Assembly (NCBI RefSeq): GCF_040954645.1
Contig: NC_092809.1
Span: 136,327,914 to 136,391,913 of the forward strand
Length of the DNA: 64,000 bases
From: Diabrotica undecimpunctata
Taxonomy: Eukaryota > Arthropoda > Insecta > Coleoptera > Chrysomelidae
Direction: 5' to 3'
Part shown: one piece after another, positions 21,111-30,689 of the stretch
Layout: every line of letters starts with the position of its first letter
How positions within the stretch are numbered: position 1 is the stretch's first letter
The notes under the pieces: generated by a model
The model's input: only the letters and a program-made list of their open reading frames with translations
What the model was told of the DNA's origin: nothing
Databases searched by the model: none
Translations under genes and position numbers: made by a program

Positions 21111-21871
21111 AAACGAAGAAACAAACAGGAATTTTTTGTCACCCCAAGGAATTTATTAAACTGGCAGGAAACAATGAAAAGAGAAATGGAGTTAATTTAA
21201 AATTTGTGGATGGATTTATAAATGAGAAACCAATTAAAATTATGATAGACACAGGCTCTGAAATAACACTGGTCAACAGAAAATTAATCGAAGAAGTAAA
21301 TTTAACAAGTCTAATTTATAAAATACCTAGGGTGAATTTAGTGGGCGCAAATAAACGGACATTGGCAACAATAAATGAAGGTATACGAGTAATGGTACGA
21401 TTGAAAAAAAATATGTATGCACTTCAATGTGTAATATTGCCGAATATGTCACATGACATGATTGTAGGCGTTGACGAATTAACGGAAAAACATGTAGTGA
21501 TCGACTTCAAAACCAATACGATGAAAATAGCCAAGGAAAAAGAAGAAGAACAGGATAAGGAACAAGAGAAACAAATTACGGACGAATCAGAGAAAGAACA
21601 AACGGTGGAAATGAACCTGGCGACGAAGAAAGGAAAAGGAAGAAAGAGGGGAAAAGGTCTGAAAAAGATCAAAGAAAAAAAAACCTGGGATTCCTCAAAA
21701 GATGAGACGAGCTCAGGAGAAGAAGATGGAAAAATTTTGACAAGAAATAAAAGCAAAACTTGGGATTCCTCAAAAGAAGAGACGAGCCCAACAAAAAAAA
21801 AAACACAAAGGAAAATGAAGAGGACACAATGGAGACAGTGGTGTTTGAAGAAGACACGGAGTACACGGTGA
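21056..21871 (+). CDS. pro: Aspartic protease frame (pro) of the gypsy-type element
   Basis: This frame is open from 21056 and has no ATG near its beginning, so it is probably expressed by -1 frameshifting from gag. The retropepsin active site IMIDTGSEITLVN is encoded around 21239-21278, followed by the second-half motif HDMIVGVDEL near 21452. A charged tail follows, with two imperfect copies of KTWDSSK(D/E)ETS near 21690 and 21756. No canonical slippery heptamer is visible in the 21056-21110 overlap. The frame stops at 21871, after overlapping pol by more than 110 nt. Confidence 0.85.
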   Translation, partial: RERKHRRTTGVFSRRRSLKTKKQTGIFCHPKEFIKLAGNNEKRNGVNLKFVDGFINEKPIKIMIDTGSEITLVNRKLIEEVNLTSLIYKIPRVNLVGANKRTLATINEGIRVMVRLKKNMYALQCVILPNMSHDMIVGVDELTEKHVVIDFKTNTMKIAKEKEEEQDKEQEKQITDESEKEQTVEMNLATKKGKGRKRGKGLKKIKEKKTWDSSKDETSSGEEDGKILTRNKSKTWDSSKEETSPTKKKTQRKMKRTQWRQWCLKKTRSTR

Positions 21872-24489
21872 ATATGTGCGAAAAATTTGATGGGAGAAAA
21901 AAAAAATTGATATGTGGAGAAGGCAAAGAAAATGATTTGCGTATAATTTTAAGAGACTATGAAACGCTGATAAATGAGGAAAACCGAGTGGCCACAAAAT
22001 ACGAGCACTCATTTGAGGTGAAAAACTTGAGAAATTTTCGATCGAAGACTTATCCAATTCCTTATAAGTATCGGCAAGAAGTAAAGCAAGAAATCAAAAA
22101 AATGTTGGAAGATCAAATCATTGAGAGATGTGACTCACCCTATATTAACCCAATTGTGATAGTGAAGAAGAGCAGTGGAGAGTTAAGACTCTGTTTAGAT
22201 GCCCGAAATATCAACCAACACACAGTATCACAATATGAATCACCGTTAAATATCGAGGCCATTTTTGGAAGGATCACGGGATCACATATTTTCTCAAAAA
22301 TTGATCTAAAGCATAGTTTTTGGTTAATACCTTTGGCTGAAAAGTGTAGAAACTACACTGCCTTTTCAATTGATGGTATAGTATACCGATTTAAGGTAGT
22401 TCCGTTTGGATTACAAAGCGCCTGTGCAGCACTTGTACGAGCTTTGCATACCATTTTGAATCACCATGAAGAGTTCATCGTCCATTACATCGACGATTTA
22501 TTAATTTTTTCACAAGATATGCAGAGTCATGTGGAACATATCAAAATAATTTTGAAAGAATTGGACACAGCGGGATTAAAACTAAACATTGAAAAATGTC
22601 AATTTTTTCAAAAGGAAGTGATTTATTTGGGTTTCAAACTTGACACCGAAACTGTAAGTCTAGCCGAGGACAGAGTAAAGCTCATCGACGAATACCCAAG
22701 ACCAACAAATCTAAAAACATTGCGAGGGTTTCTCGGTACGATAAATTATTTCAAGAAATTAATTCCCGATTTAAGCCAAAAAGAAATTCCTTTAATAAAA
22801 TTGTTAAAGAAAGGGACAAAATGGAATTGGAAAGAAGAACAGGAGGAAGCTTTCAAAATATTGAAACAAGAATTTGCTAAAGGAACAAAAATATATCACC
22901 CTATTTACAATTTGCCGTTTATACTCCGTACGGATGCGTCGATACAGAAATTTGCAGGAGTGTTGTCGCAAATACAAAACGGCCAAGAGGTTCCGATATG
23001 TTTTATATCTCGAGTGACTAAAACACATGAGAGAAAATACAGTGTCACCGAGTTGGAATTCGCCAGTGTACTATTTTGCGTAAACAAATTAAGGTTTTAC
23101 TTATTGGGAGCTAAATTCACCATCGAAACGGATCATGCAGCATTGATACACATCATGAAGAATCGATTGGTAAATAACAGAATACACAGAGGCATTCTGC
23201 TCTTACAAGAGTATGATTTCCAATTTCGATACATCAAAGGGAAAGACAACATAATAGCTGACGCTTTAACACGGGACGAAGATACAGGAAAAAAGGAGAC
23301 AATTACATTACATGTGGGATTGAATATACTGACACAAGACGAAGGGATATTTTCGTTAAATGAGATAAGGACCGACCAGGAAGGCCTAGAAGAAAGAGAA
23401 AAGAGAAGAGCAGAGCTAGAAAACGAGATATTTTTTAAGAGAATAGACGGAAAGGAATTATATTTAGTGACACCGACATTGGCAGAAAGAATCATCAAGA
23501 AACTACACGAGGAAAATGGACATATTGGCAGTAGAAAGGTATGGCTTGTATTTAGGGAAAACTACATCAGTCGACAAGATTACCGCATTGCAAAAGAGAT
23601 CACACAGAAATGCGAAGTATGCCAGAAATACAAGAGCAGGAATTTTAAAAACGAAAATATTGCAAAGAGCATTGTTTCCCGGAACAACCTGGACATTATA
23701 GCCATCGACATGTTAAGCGATCTAATTGTGACCACGCAAAGGAACAAGCATATTCTGGTGATGGTGGATGTGTTCTCAAAATACGTAAAATTATATAGTT
23801 GCCGCACCACAAAAGGGGAAGAAATATTGAGAAAAATAGACAATTTCATCGCTACGGTAGGAACCCCAAGAAAAATTTTACTAGACAATGCAACGTACTT
23901 CCGAAATGATCGTTTCAAGGGACAGCTTAGAGAACGGGGAATCGAGACGAACTTTGTAAGCATCAGGCATCCCCAAAGTAATCCTTCTGAGCGATTTATA
24001 CAAGAGGTAACGAAATTTCTTCGTATTGCAACGGATGGTCAACATCGGCGATGGGACAGAAAATTGGGAGAAATAGAGATGTACCTAAATTCCATGCCAA
24101 GTACAGTAACGAAAGAAACACCAGAATACATCATGAAAGGCGTCATGCCGATAAGACCGTGGGAAGATCCAGAACAAAGAGAGTATCGACAGGTTATAGA
24201 AACCGTTCAGAGGAGATTAAGAAGAAGCAATGAGAAATACATCCAGAGACAGGGTCATAATAGGAAACGAAGACCAGTAACTTTCCAAAAGGGTGATAAA
24301 GTAATGGTAAGAGCATTAAGAGTGTCAAATCTTCAGACCGGTATTTGCGCAAAATTGATGCCTGTTTTCGAAGGGCCATACATAGTAAACAACGAAGATG
24401 GAGTAAACAGCTATGAGTTGAAACATATGGATTCTGAAAAGATCAGAGGTATTTATAATATCCATGATGTATATAAATATCACGAATGA
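21760..24489 (+). CDS. pol: Reverse transcriptase-RNase H-integrase (pol) of the gypsy-type element
   Basis: The frame is open from at least 21760 with a non-ATG first codon; translation most likely enters from pro by the A-run slip. Domains in order: RT at residues of about 95-280, with PIVIVKKSSGELRLCLDARN, KIDLKHSFWLIPL, VVPFGLQSA and the catalytic HYIDDLLIFS near 22483-22512; RNase H with ILRTDAS and TVTELE-like SVTELEFASVLF and ADALTR; integrase with the zinc-binding LHEENGHIGSRK...CEVCQKYK, then the DDE residues in IIAIDMLSDL, ILLDNATYF and NPSERFIQE. The C-terminus has no obvious chromodomain. Length (909 codons) and motif set are normal for the family and no internal stop is seen. Confidence 0.93.
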   Translation: MGFLKRRDEPNKKKNTKENEEDTMETVVFEEDTEYTVNMCEKFDGRKKKLICGEGKENDLRIILRDYETLINEENRVATKYEHSFEVKNLRNFRSKTYPIPYKYRQEVKQEIKKMLEDQIIERCDSPYINPIVIVKKSSGELRLCLDARNINQHTVSQYESPLNIEAIFGRITGSHIFSKIDLKHSFWLIPLAEKCRNYTAFSIDGIVYRFKVVPFGLQSACAALVRALHTILNHHEEFIVHYIDDLLIFSQDMQSHVEHIKIILKELDTAGLKLNIEKCQFFQKEVIYLGFKLDTETVSLAEDRVKLIDEYPRPTNLKTLRGFLGTINYFKKLIPDLSQKEIPLIKLLKKGTKWNWKEEQEEAFKILKQEFAKGTKIYHPIYNLPFILRTDASIQKFAGVLSQIQNGQEVPICFISRVTKTHERKYSVTELEFASVLFCVNKLRFYLLGAKFTIETDHAALIHIMKNRLVNNRIHRGILLLQEYDFQFRYIKGKDNIIADALTRDEDTGKKETITLHVGLNILTQDEGIFSLNEIRTDQEGLEEREKRRAELENEIFFKRIDGKELYLVTPTLAERIIKKLHEENGHIGSRKVWLVFRENYISRQDYRIAKEITQKCEVCQKYKSRNFKNENIAKSIVSRNNLDIIAIDMLSDLIVTTQRNKHILVMVDVFSKYVKLYSCRTTKGEEILRKIDNFIATVGTPRKILLDNATYFRNDRFKGQLRERGIETNFVSIRHPQSNPSERFIQEVTKFLRIATDGQHRRWDRKLGEIEMYLNSMPSTVTKETPEYIMKGVMPIRPWEDPEQREYRQVIETVQRRLRRSNEKYIQRQGHNRKRRPVTFQKGDKVMVRALRVSNLQTGICAKLMPVFEGPYIVNNEDGVNSYELKHMDSEKIRGIYNIHDVYKYHE
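21793..21803 (+). promoter_or_regulatory. Candidate -1 frameshift site between pro and pol
   Basis: A run of 11 A lies in the pro/pol overlap. In the pro frame it reads ACA AAA AAA AAA ACA, which contains the slippery heptamer A AAA AAA in correct phase; a -1 slip enters the pol frame. This follows the known X XXY YYZ rule. No downstream pseudoknot was checked. Confidence 0.6.
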
Positions 24490-24621
24490 AGATTTAAATT
24501 TGTATAAAGTAGATAGTAGGATAGGATAATACGTAGCATAAGTACAGATAGCATACAGGAAGTGCGTTTATTTTGCCTCGAGAAAATTTAGTTCCATAAA
24601 TTGATAAATTTTATCGATTAC

Positions 24622-24634
24622 AAAGGCGGGGATT
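24622..24634 (+). promoter_or_regulatory. Polypurine tract
   Basis: AAAGGCGGGGATT directly precedes the 3' LTR. A purine run at this place primes plus-strand synthesis. One C interrupts it. Confidence 0.7.
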
Positions 24635-26030
24635 TGTTGTACTTTTGAATGTCCATAAGCAATAAAAAACCGATATACAAATTTTATTACTTAAATAAAA
24701 ATTAAAATTATTGATATTTCATAAAGACACGGGCATATGAATTTTCAAACATCCTGTATAAGACAAAATATGTATTTTAAGTTGTTCGAAGAATTGTTCA
24801 TTAGGCCTCAGAGACAAGACTTTCAAATATTATCGATAAGAAATTTAAATAAGTCGGTTATTGTGAAATGGTTTTACCCGGAATAAAAGTGTATATAGAA
24901 AGTGTTGAACAATGGACCGGGATTTGCGGTGGTTTTCTCCCCGAAAGATTATATCGGTAAAAGTTTATTAACAAAAGACATTGAATTGAGAAACAGGTAT
25001 CGTTTGTAGCTATTAGTAAGAAATATTTGTAAAGTAGATAGATTTAGTTAGAATAATTAAAGAAGATTTGTTTTCTGGAATTACCCGAATGACGTTTTAT
25101 AGAGAGAGTTGGGTGGTAACGATATACTCACAAGAGGTGGATGATTTTGATTGGTCAAATTTTGAATGCAAGGAGGTTTGGTTTTGGCTATGAGATAGGA
25201 GAGAGAAAAAAAGGTTAGTTAGTCAGTTTTCGTCGTCCAAGAAGGAAGGAGCTTTGTGATTTGTGTTTGTTTGAAGTCCCGAAGACGTAATTTACCGGGT
25301 GTGTTTATTTGCGGTGGAAAAGCTGACCAGTGTGAGGAACGGGGTACAGAGAGATAGAAAACCAAAGGGCCTAAGAATATTAATAGCAGACGAAGCCGGA
25401 AACATTTGGAGATACAAGGACAGATAGGAGAAAGGTGTACGTCATCTGGACCACAATAGGAGCAGAAGCAGAGAAAGGATTTTTTTGTTGTGGCGTGGCC
25501 ATAGAATTGCAACGGCAGAGAAGGAAAGGTCAGTCAAATTTCATTAGAGCCGGAGTGTGATTTTCATTTATTAATTAAGTAAATTGAATAAATAATAGAG
25601 ACAGTTAATTTTGCGATCACTAAAAAAAAAGGAATTATAAAAAGAGCTTAGTTATAACGCATATTAAAAATCAATGTAAAATAACATTTGGGTCCATGAT
25701 AGAAAACAACTTCTCATATATTTAAAGTTAGTATATTGCAAATATTACAGGATTGATTGTTGTATAAAATTTCATTAAAATAAAGGACATCTCACATATA
25801 GTTCAGTTAAAATTCTATGTATTTTATTCAGGTCATATTACCTATCCCGATTAGGACGCCAATTGGAAAATATTTTGAATCCACGATCAAAGGTAAATCG
25901 TACAATTTAAATAGCCTGAGATTGTAATTAATTAATGCTGATTTATTGTGATTAATTGGAGATTAGTTCATTTAATAAATATAGACAGGATTTTTCCTAA
26001 GTAAGCAATATAATACAATTTAAATAGCAT

Positions 26031-26034
<4 letters not shown>
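24635..26034 (+). repeat. 3' LTR, 1400 bp
   Basis: Same length and same sequence as the 5' LTR on visual comparison; begins TGTTG and ends AACA. Confidence 0.96.

Positions 26035-26104
<70 letters not shown>
26035..26104. repeat. (TA)n microsatellite abutting the 3' LTR
   Basis: TA array with one A interruption at about 26081. It is the right flank of the retrotransposon insertion. Confidence 0.97.
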
Positions 26105-26105
<1 letters not shown>

Positions 26106-26109
26106 ATCA

Positions 26110-27060
26110 TTCTCAGCATATTCTACCGATTAGGGTGTAGCCTCCCTTACATATTCATTCTTCATATCTTCATATCCATGATTGTCTAAAATTCGCATAT
26201 GGTGATAAATACAATATGGCACTTTTCTGTGCCATATTGTACCGGCTTGTTTCCTTATGTCATAGTCTCATTTTAAATTTGGACGTCTTCTTGGTCTCTT
26301 GACGCCTCTTGGCTACCACAGTTTAATTCAAGTGGACCACTTATTGTCAGTTCTTCTCGCTAAATGTCCCGCCCACTGCCATTTTGAAGATTTATTTCCA
26401 TGGATTACATCAATAACCTTGGTTTTCTGTCTGATCCATTCTATTCTTTTTCGATCTCTCTTTGTTATACCTAGCATGAATCGCTCCATTGACCTTTGAG
26501 TTTCGATATTATCTCTTTCTTTAATGAAAAGTTTCGCAGCCGTATGTTATGATTGGTAGTATACACTGATCGAATATATAACTGCATTTCTACCAAAAGA
26601 TGTCCAAGCTATTTTCATTCTTCATTTCATGGAAGGTAGGAGCCAGATTTGTGTATTAATTATCCCAGGTATGCACTGTCTCAGTGCAGTGTTGTTTATT
26701 ATTACATTTTGGACATCCACTAGCTCGTTGTATATGGTTTTTGTTTTTGACAACTTCATTTTTAGGCCAACTTCATTGCTAACTGCATTTGGGTCGCTTA
26801 TAAGTTCTTGTATTTCTGCAGGATTATTAGCAATCAGAACGATGTCGTCATCGAAAGAGCTTTGGTGATATTGCGTCTCCTTATCGGACGTCTCTGGTAG
26901 TGGGAAATTCTGGAGTGTTTCCATAAATGTTTACCTTAGCTTTTGCTTGTCTATATATATTTGCTAAAGTTTCTATGTACAGTTTGTCAATGCCTTGGTT
27001 GTTCAAAGCTTCTATTGTTTGGACTCATTTCAGCCCCCCTGCTTCATCAGACTTTCGGTC
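26110..27060 (-). mobile_element. LINE remnant
   Basis: On the minus strand RT material comes first (26924-26622: FDDDIVLIANNPAEIQELI, then GLKMKLSKTKTI), followed by the C-terminal region near 26560-26280 (IRSVYTTNHNIRLRN, RSKKNRMDQTENQGY, a WAGH-like region and RRQETKKTSKF). Several frames are used, so it is decayed. It resembles the LINE at 5560-6800. Confidence 0.7.
26210..26241. repeat. Perfect 13-bp hairpin inside LINE remnant
   Basis: TACAATATGGCAC at 26210-26222 is followed after TTTTCT by its exact reverse complement at 26229-26241. Confidence 0.9.
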
Positions 27061-27199
27061 TGATACCAATTAAATCTCGAAAGTCCAACGAATGTCTCCT
27101 GATTTAGAGGCCATGGACGAAAACGATTTAATAATATCGTTTTCTGTCCTCTGTCTATCGTTTTATACGAAATATGTAAAAGCTTGCCAGGAATAGTCA

Positions 27200-28090
27200 G
27201 CAGGTGAAGCGAAGAAATTAGGAAAAAATTCCAAGAACAATTAGAGGGAAACTATCAGGACAAGAAATAGCACAAGATATAGACAATAGATGGGAATGAC
27301 TAAGAGAAACGATTTAACAAGTAGCCGAGTTAGCAATATCAAAACCCTCTCAGAGAAGATACAAAGATTGTTATGATAATGATTATAATGGAGCGATTGA
27401 AGAGAGGAATAGAGACAGAATCAATAGCATAATTAAGAATAAATTAAATAATTATATGCTGAAAAGAGAAAAGGGAGGCAAAGAAAATATGCAGAACAAA
27501 GAGAAAGTTGTACTTGGAAGAAAAATTAAACAATGTTAACGAGGATTTTGTAAATATCAAAGTCACGAACTTCTACCAAGAAATAAACAGAGAACAAAGT
27601 CAATATTATATAACCGCACCCAAAACATTATAAAAATAAAGTCGGACATTTAGTAGGAGGAATAAACGAAAAATTGAACAAATGTACCAGATATTTTAAA
27701 ACTGTACAAAACACCGATGAAGAACAATATCTTCAAATATAGCAGCCACTAGAAAAAACAAGAAACCAGAACAACAATGATGAAACACCAACAAAATGAG
27801 AAATAATAGACATAATAAAGAGTTTAAAAAATAATAAAGCACCCAGTGAAAATGGCATAATAGCAGAGTTCCTAAAGGAAGATGACCAAATCCTACAGGA
27901 AGAAATTACAGGTGAAATGTTACGAAATATGAAAACTATAGGGTATAGCATTACAAGACACAACGTATAAAGTTCTAGCTATTTCGATCAGAAATAGAAT
28001 TAATGCCAACATTAAAGAAAACCTAGGTGAATATCAAGCTAGTTTTAGAGCAAATAGATCAGTAATAGATCAATTCGTTATTTACGCTTA
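27200..28090 (+). mobile_element. LINE remnant (pre-RT and RT fingers)
   Basis: The plus strand reads through several frames: QRRYKDCYDNDYNGAIEERN near 27350 and KREKGGKENMQNKEK near 27465, typical of the linker between endonuclease and RT; then DIIKSLKNNKAPSENGIIAE at 27810, and ENLGEYQASFRANRSVIDQF at 28020-28080, equal to the GEYQ.GFR.GRS..DQ block. The sequence stops before the catalytic core. Confidence 0.7.
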
Positions 28091-28139
28091 GTTTTCGGTA
28101 TCCGACCTTTGCGTCTGTTCCTTTTCCCGTTCCTCTCTC

Positions 28140-28640
28140 GTTAAATCCCTCAACTCCTTCTGTGTTTTGGCTTTAGATTATGTTAGGCACTCTCTATGAA
28201 ATTTTGTGTTTCTCATAATTTATTTTTATTCTTCATAATAAGTTGTTTATCTTTGAGGGTGTCCGTTTTCACTATTGCTATTGGTGGTTTTCCGTCCATG
28301 ACTTTAATTTTCTGAACATTATTTATTTTTATTTTCAAATTCAGCTTATCTTTTATATATTTTTTAGTATCGTTAATTTCTTCGTCTTCCTTAAGTTCGA
28401 GCTTTTTATTTTAACATTCTGCTTTCTGATTTTCTGATCCTTTTTTTCAATCTTATTCTCTAAAAAGTTTACTTTATGCTTTAGCTCTAAATTTTCTTTT
28501 GTTAAATTACAAATTTCCTTTTGAAAGTTTTTTTGGTCTTTTCTTACAGCTTTCACTTTGTAAATGAGATCCATCATCATTTCTTTTAATTTTTGGTTTT
28601 CACACCTCTTCTTAATTGGAAATTTCGAAAATTTCTTACT
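28140..28640 (-). pseudogene. LINE ORF1-like coiled-coil/RNA-binding fragment
   Basis: The minus strand from about 28580 encodes a Lys/Glu-rich coiled coil (KDQKNFQKEICNLTKENLEL, KVNFLENKIEKKDQKIRKQN). After one frameshift it continues as EINDTKKYIKDKLNLKIKIN and KVMDGKPPIAIVKTDTLKDK. The pattern of coiled coil followed by a domain with KINN...KPPIAIVK is that of ORF1 proteins of insect LINEs, which bind the element RNA. It lies downstream of, not upstream of, the neighbouring minus-strand RT, so it comes from a separate copy. Confidence 0.55.
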
Positions 28641-28719
28641 TTTCCTAAAATAATCCCCACCATCCTCATTTGTCCTCCTCCTCAGTCCTAATCCCTTTTG
28701 GGATGTTGTGACCCCATCA

Positions 28720-29790
28720 GGCCTTTACAGTTTTTACACGATTTCCCTCCATCCTTCCCTGCCCTGGGCTAGTTATTCAGCTTCATGTAACCCTTGGTTA
28801 ATCAATATTTTTGTTTGATCTACCCAACAGCTTGGAGATCTTCCCCTAGGTATCTTTCCTTCAACTCTACCCTCGACTATCAGTTTTTCCATCGTACCTG
28901 TTCTTTTAGCAATGTGCCCTTACCAGCCTTCTAGCAATAGTCAACCTTTTACGTATCTCTATGTCACACACTCCGTCATTTGTTATTAGGGACCCCAGGT
29001 ATATAAAACTATTTACTACTTCAAAGCCCCCAATTTCTTTAATTTGTTGAAGATTATTCCGAGCTCTGTCTACTATCATGATCTTTGTCTTACTCCTATT
29101 TAGCTCTAGTCCATATGTTTTACTTTTCTCCTCCAGACATCTCATTATGTCCTCTATTTCGTCTTGACTTGTCGCAATTATTAAAGTGCCATCAGCATAT
29201 CTCAAGTAACTGATTTTTTGATCTCCTATTTCGCATAATGGGTTCGCTCTAGATATTAAACAGAGTTGGCGAGATTATGCATCCCTGCCTGACACCTGCC
29301 TCTGTTTTGAAATGATCGGAATGGGTGTTGTTAATTTTTATTGTGTACTTATTATTTTTATATAGACTTCTAATTAGTTTAATTAAGTGGTGGGGTGTTC
29401 CCATTTCCGCTAGTATGGACCATAGCTGCTACCATTTGACTTTATCGAAGGACGTTGTGTAATCCAAAAAGCACATAAGCATAAAAGTATTGAATTCACG
29501 AGTTTTTTCGATTAGCTGTCTGACATTAAGGATGTGTTTTCTTGTGCCTTTTCCTGGGATAAATCCCGCTTGTTCTTCTGATATATTAGGCAATAGAAAA
29601 GCTTTTAGTCTAAACTAAAAGTTTTTTTTTGATCTCATTTGTCCACCTTCTTTTACCATCTTCAGTGGACGATTCTTTACTTTCATATAGCGTTAGATTT
29701 TCTTCGTAGCCATGGCAGTTTGTTATTCTAATAATTAATTTAGACAATAAATCATCTACCTTGTTTTAGATGAGATTTTACCTGTTGTCA
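28720..29790 (-). mobile_element. LINE remnant with most of RT
   Basis: Minus-strand reading from about 29590: SEEQAGFIPGKGTRKHILNV, FLDYTTSFDKVKW, GVRQGCIISPTLFNI near 29270, then RYADGTLIIATSQDEIED at 29205-29150 (Gly in place of the second catalytic Asp), LNRSKTKIMIV and FIYLGSLITNDG, and a C-terminal RGRSPSCWVDQ-like end near 28840. A frameshift lies near 29215 and stops occur near 29420, so it is dead. A hairpin (AAGCTTTTAGT and its inverse) lies at about 29598-29625. Confidence 0.8.
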
Positions 29791-30114
29791 GATCTCAGTG
29801 TACGCTTATGTATTGTTTAGGTAAAATTATCAATTACCTATCACTAATTCCTCTTTTTATCAACAGTTCCCCGCACTGCAAATACTCGCCGCTTCTACCG
29901 TTCGGAGCTTGTAATGCAGATTAAACTTATAAAAACTGAATTTGTTTATATTAATAATATATAATAATAATCTACTTGACCGGTAGCCATAAAGATGAAC
30001 ACGTAGGCAATACCTCATAGACCGATTTTATGTTTTAAACTTTAAATTTCAATAAAATTTGATTGGTAAACAAATGAATGAAACTTGCTAAAAGAAGTTA
30101 ATTAATATTTTTTT
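29791..30114. other. No gene recognised
   Basis: AT-rich sequence between LINE debris and the inverted-repeat cluster. Confidence 0.4.
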
Positions 30115-30678
30115 CCGTAAAATAGTTTCGAAACACAATTCAGATAACTGCCTTAATCTGGAGCCTTCTAAAAATTGCAAGGCATAGCCAGACGTTGATA
30201 AAGATGTTAATAGAGACATGGGGAATCTAAAATTTGCATTCCACGACATGTCTCCTCAACTAAGCAGAAATCATTAGCGAATTGGTTTCTTGTACACATA
30301 CAGAGTAGATCCGAATAAAACGAACAGTCAAGATTTTATTCCACGTACAAATTACAGTTTGTACTATTAACATCTTTATCAACATTCTGGCAATGCCTTG
30401 CAATTTTTAGAAGGCTCCAGATTAAGGCAGTTATCTGAATTGTGTTTCGAAACTATTTTACGGATTTAATATCAGATGTCGCTATTGCGTCCGTTTCGAA
30501 GCCATTTCATTGTTGCTTCCTAAAGACAGGAAAGATTAATTTTCACGTTGAGAACGCCTATGAATAATGTTCATATCTGTTGTAATGTAATATCTGTTCT
30601 GATGAGCTTTATTAAAGCGAAATACGTATAAACAGATACATAGACGATTTGTACGTGGAATGAAATCTTGACTGTCTT
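30115..30678. repeat. Overlapping inverted repeats (about 98 bp and 31 bp arms)
   Basis: Arms at 30115-30212 and 30362-30463 are near-perfect inverted copies (core AAGGCTCCAGATTAAGGCAG and its complement). A second pair, 30330-30360 and 30648-30678 (core CAAGATTTTATTCCACGTAC with one change), crosses it: one arm lies in the loop of the first hairpin, the other outside. No ORF is present. It may be a foldback or helitron-derived element. Confidence 0.85.
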
Positions 30679-30689
30679 TTTCATAATAT

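Larger units (their letters stand above)
17760..26034 (+). mobile_element. Complete Ty3/gypsy-type LTR retrotransposon (8275 bp)
   Basis: Two direct repeats of exactly 1400 bp, each beginning TGTTGTACTTTTG and ending AGCATAACA (TG...CA), enclose a 5475-bp interior. The interior starts with a tRNA-Lys-like primer site, encodes gag, protease and RT-RNase H-integrase in three overlapping frames, and ends in a purine tract just before the 3' LTR. ATAT flanks both outer ends (17756-17759 and 26035-26038), consistent with a 4-bp TSD, although the right flank is itself a TA repeat so the duplication cannot be proven by eye. The RT-RH-IN order places it in Ty3/gypsy. There is no env: only 145 bp separate the pol stop from the 3' LTR. 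Matching LTRs and open frames indicate a recent insertion. Confidence 0.95.

Noticed and set aside
24490..24634. An env gene downstream of pol
   Set aside because: Only 145 bp lie between the pol stop and the 3' LTR; no envelope ORF exists.
28101..28140. Continuation of the RT from 27200-28090 into the neighbouring fragment
   Set aside because: The strand changes and the adjacent sequence is ORF1-like on the minus strand.
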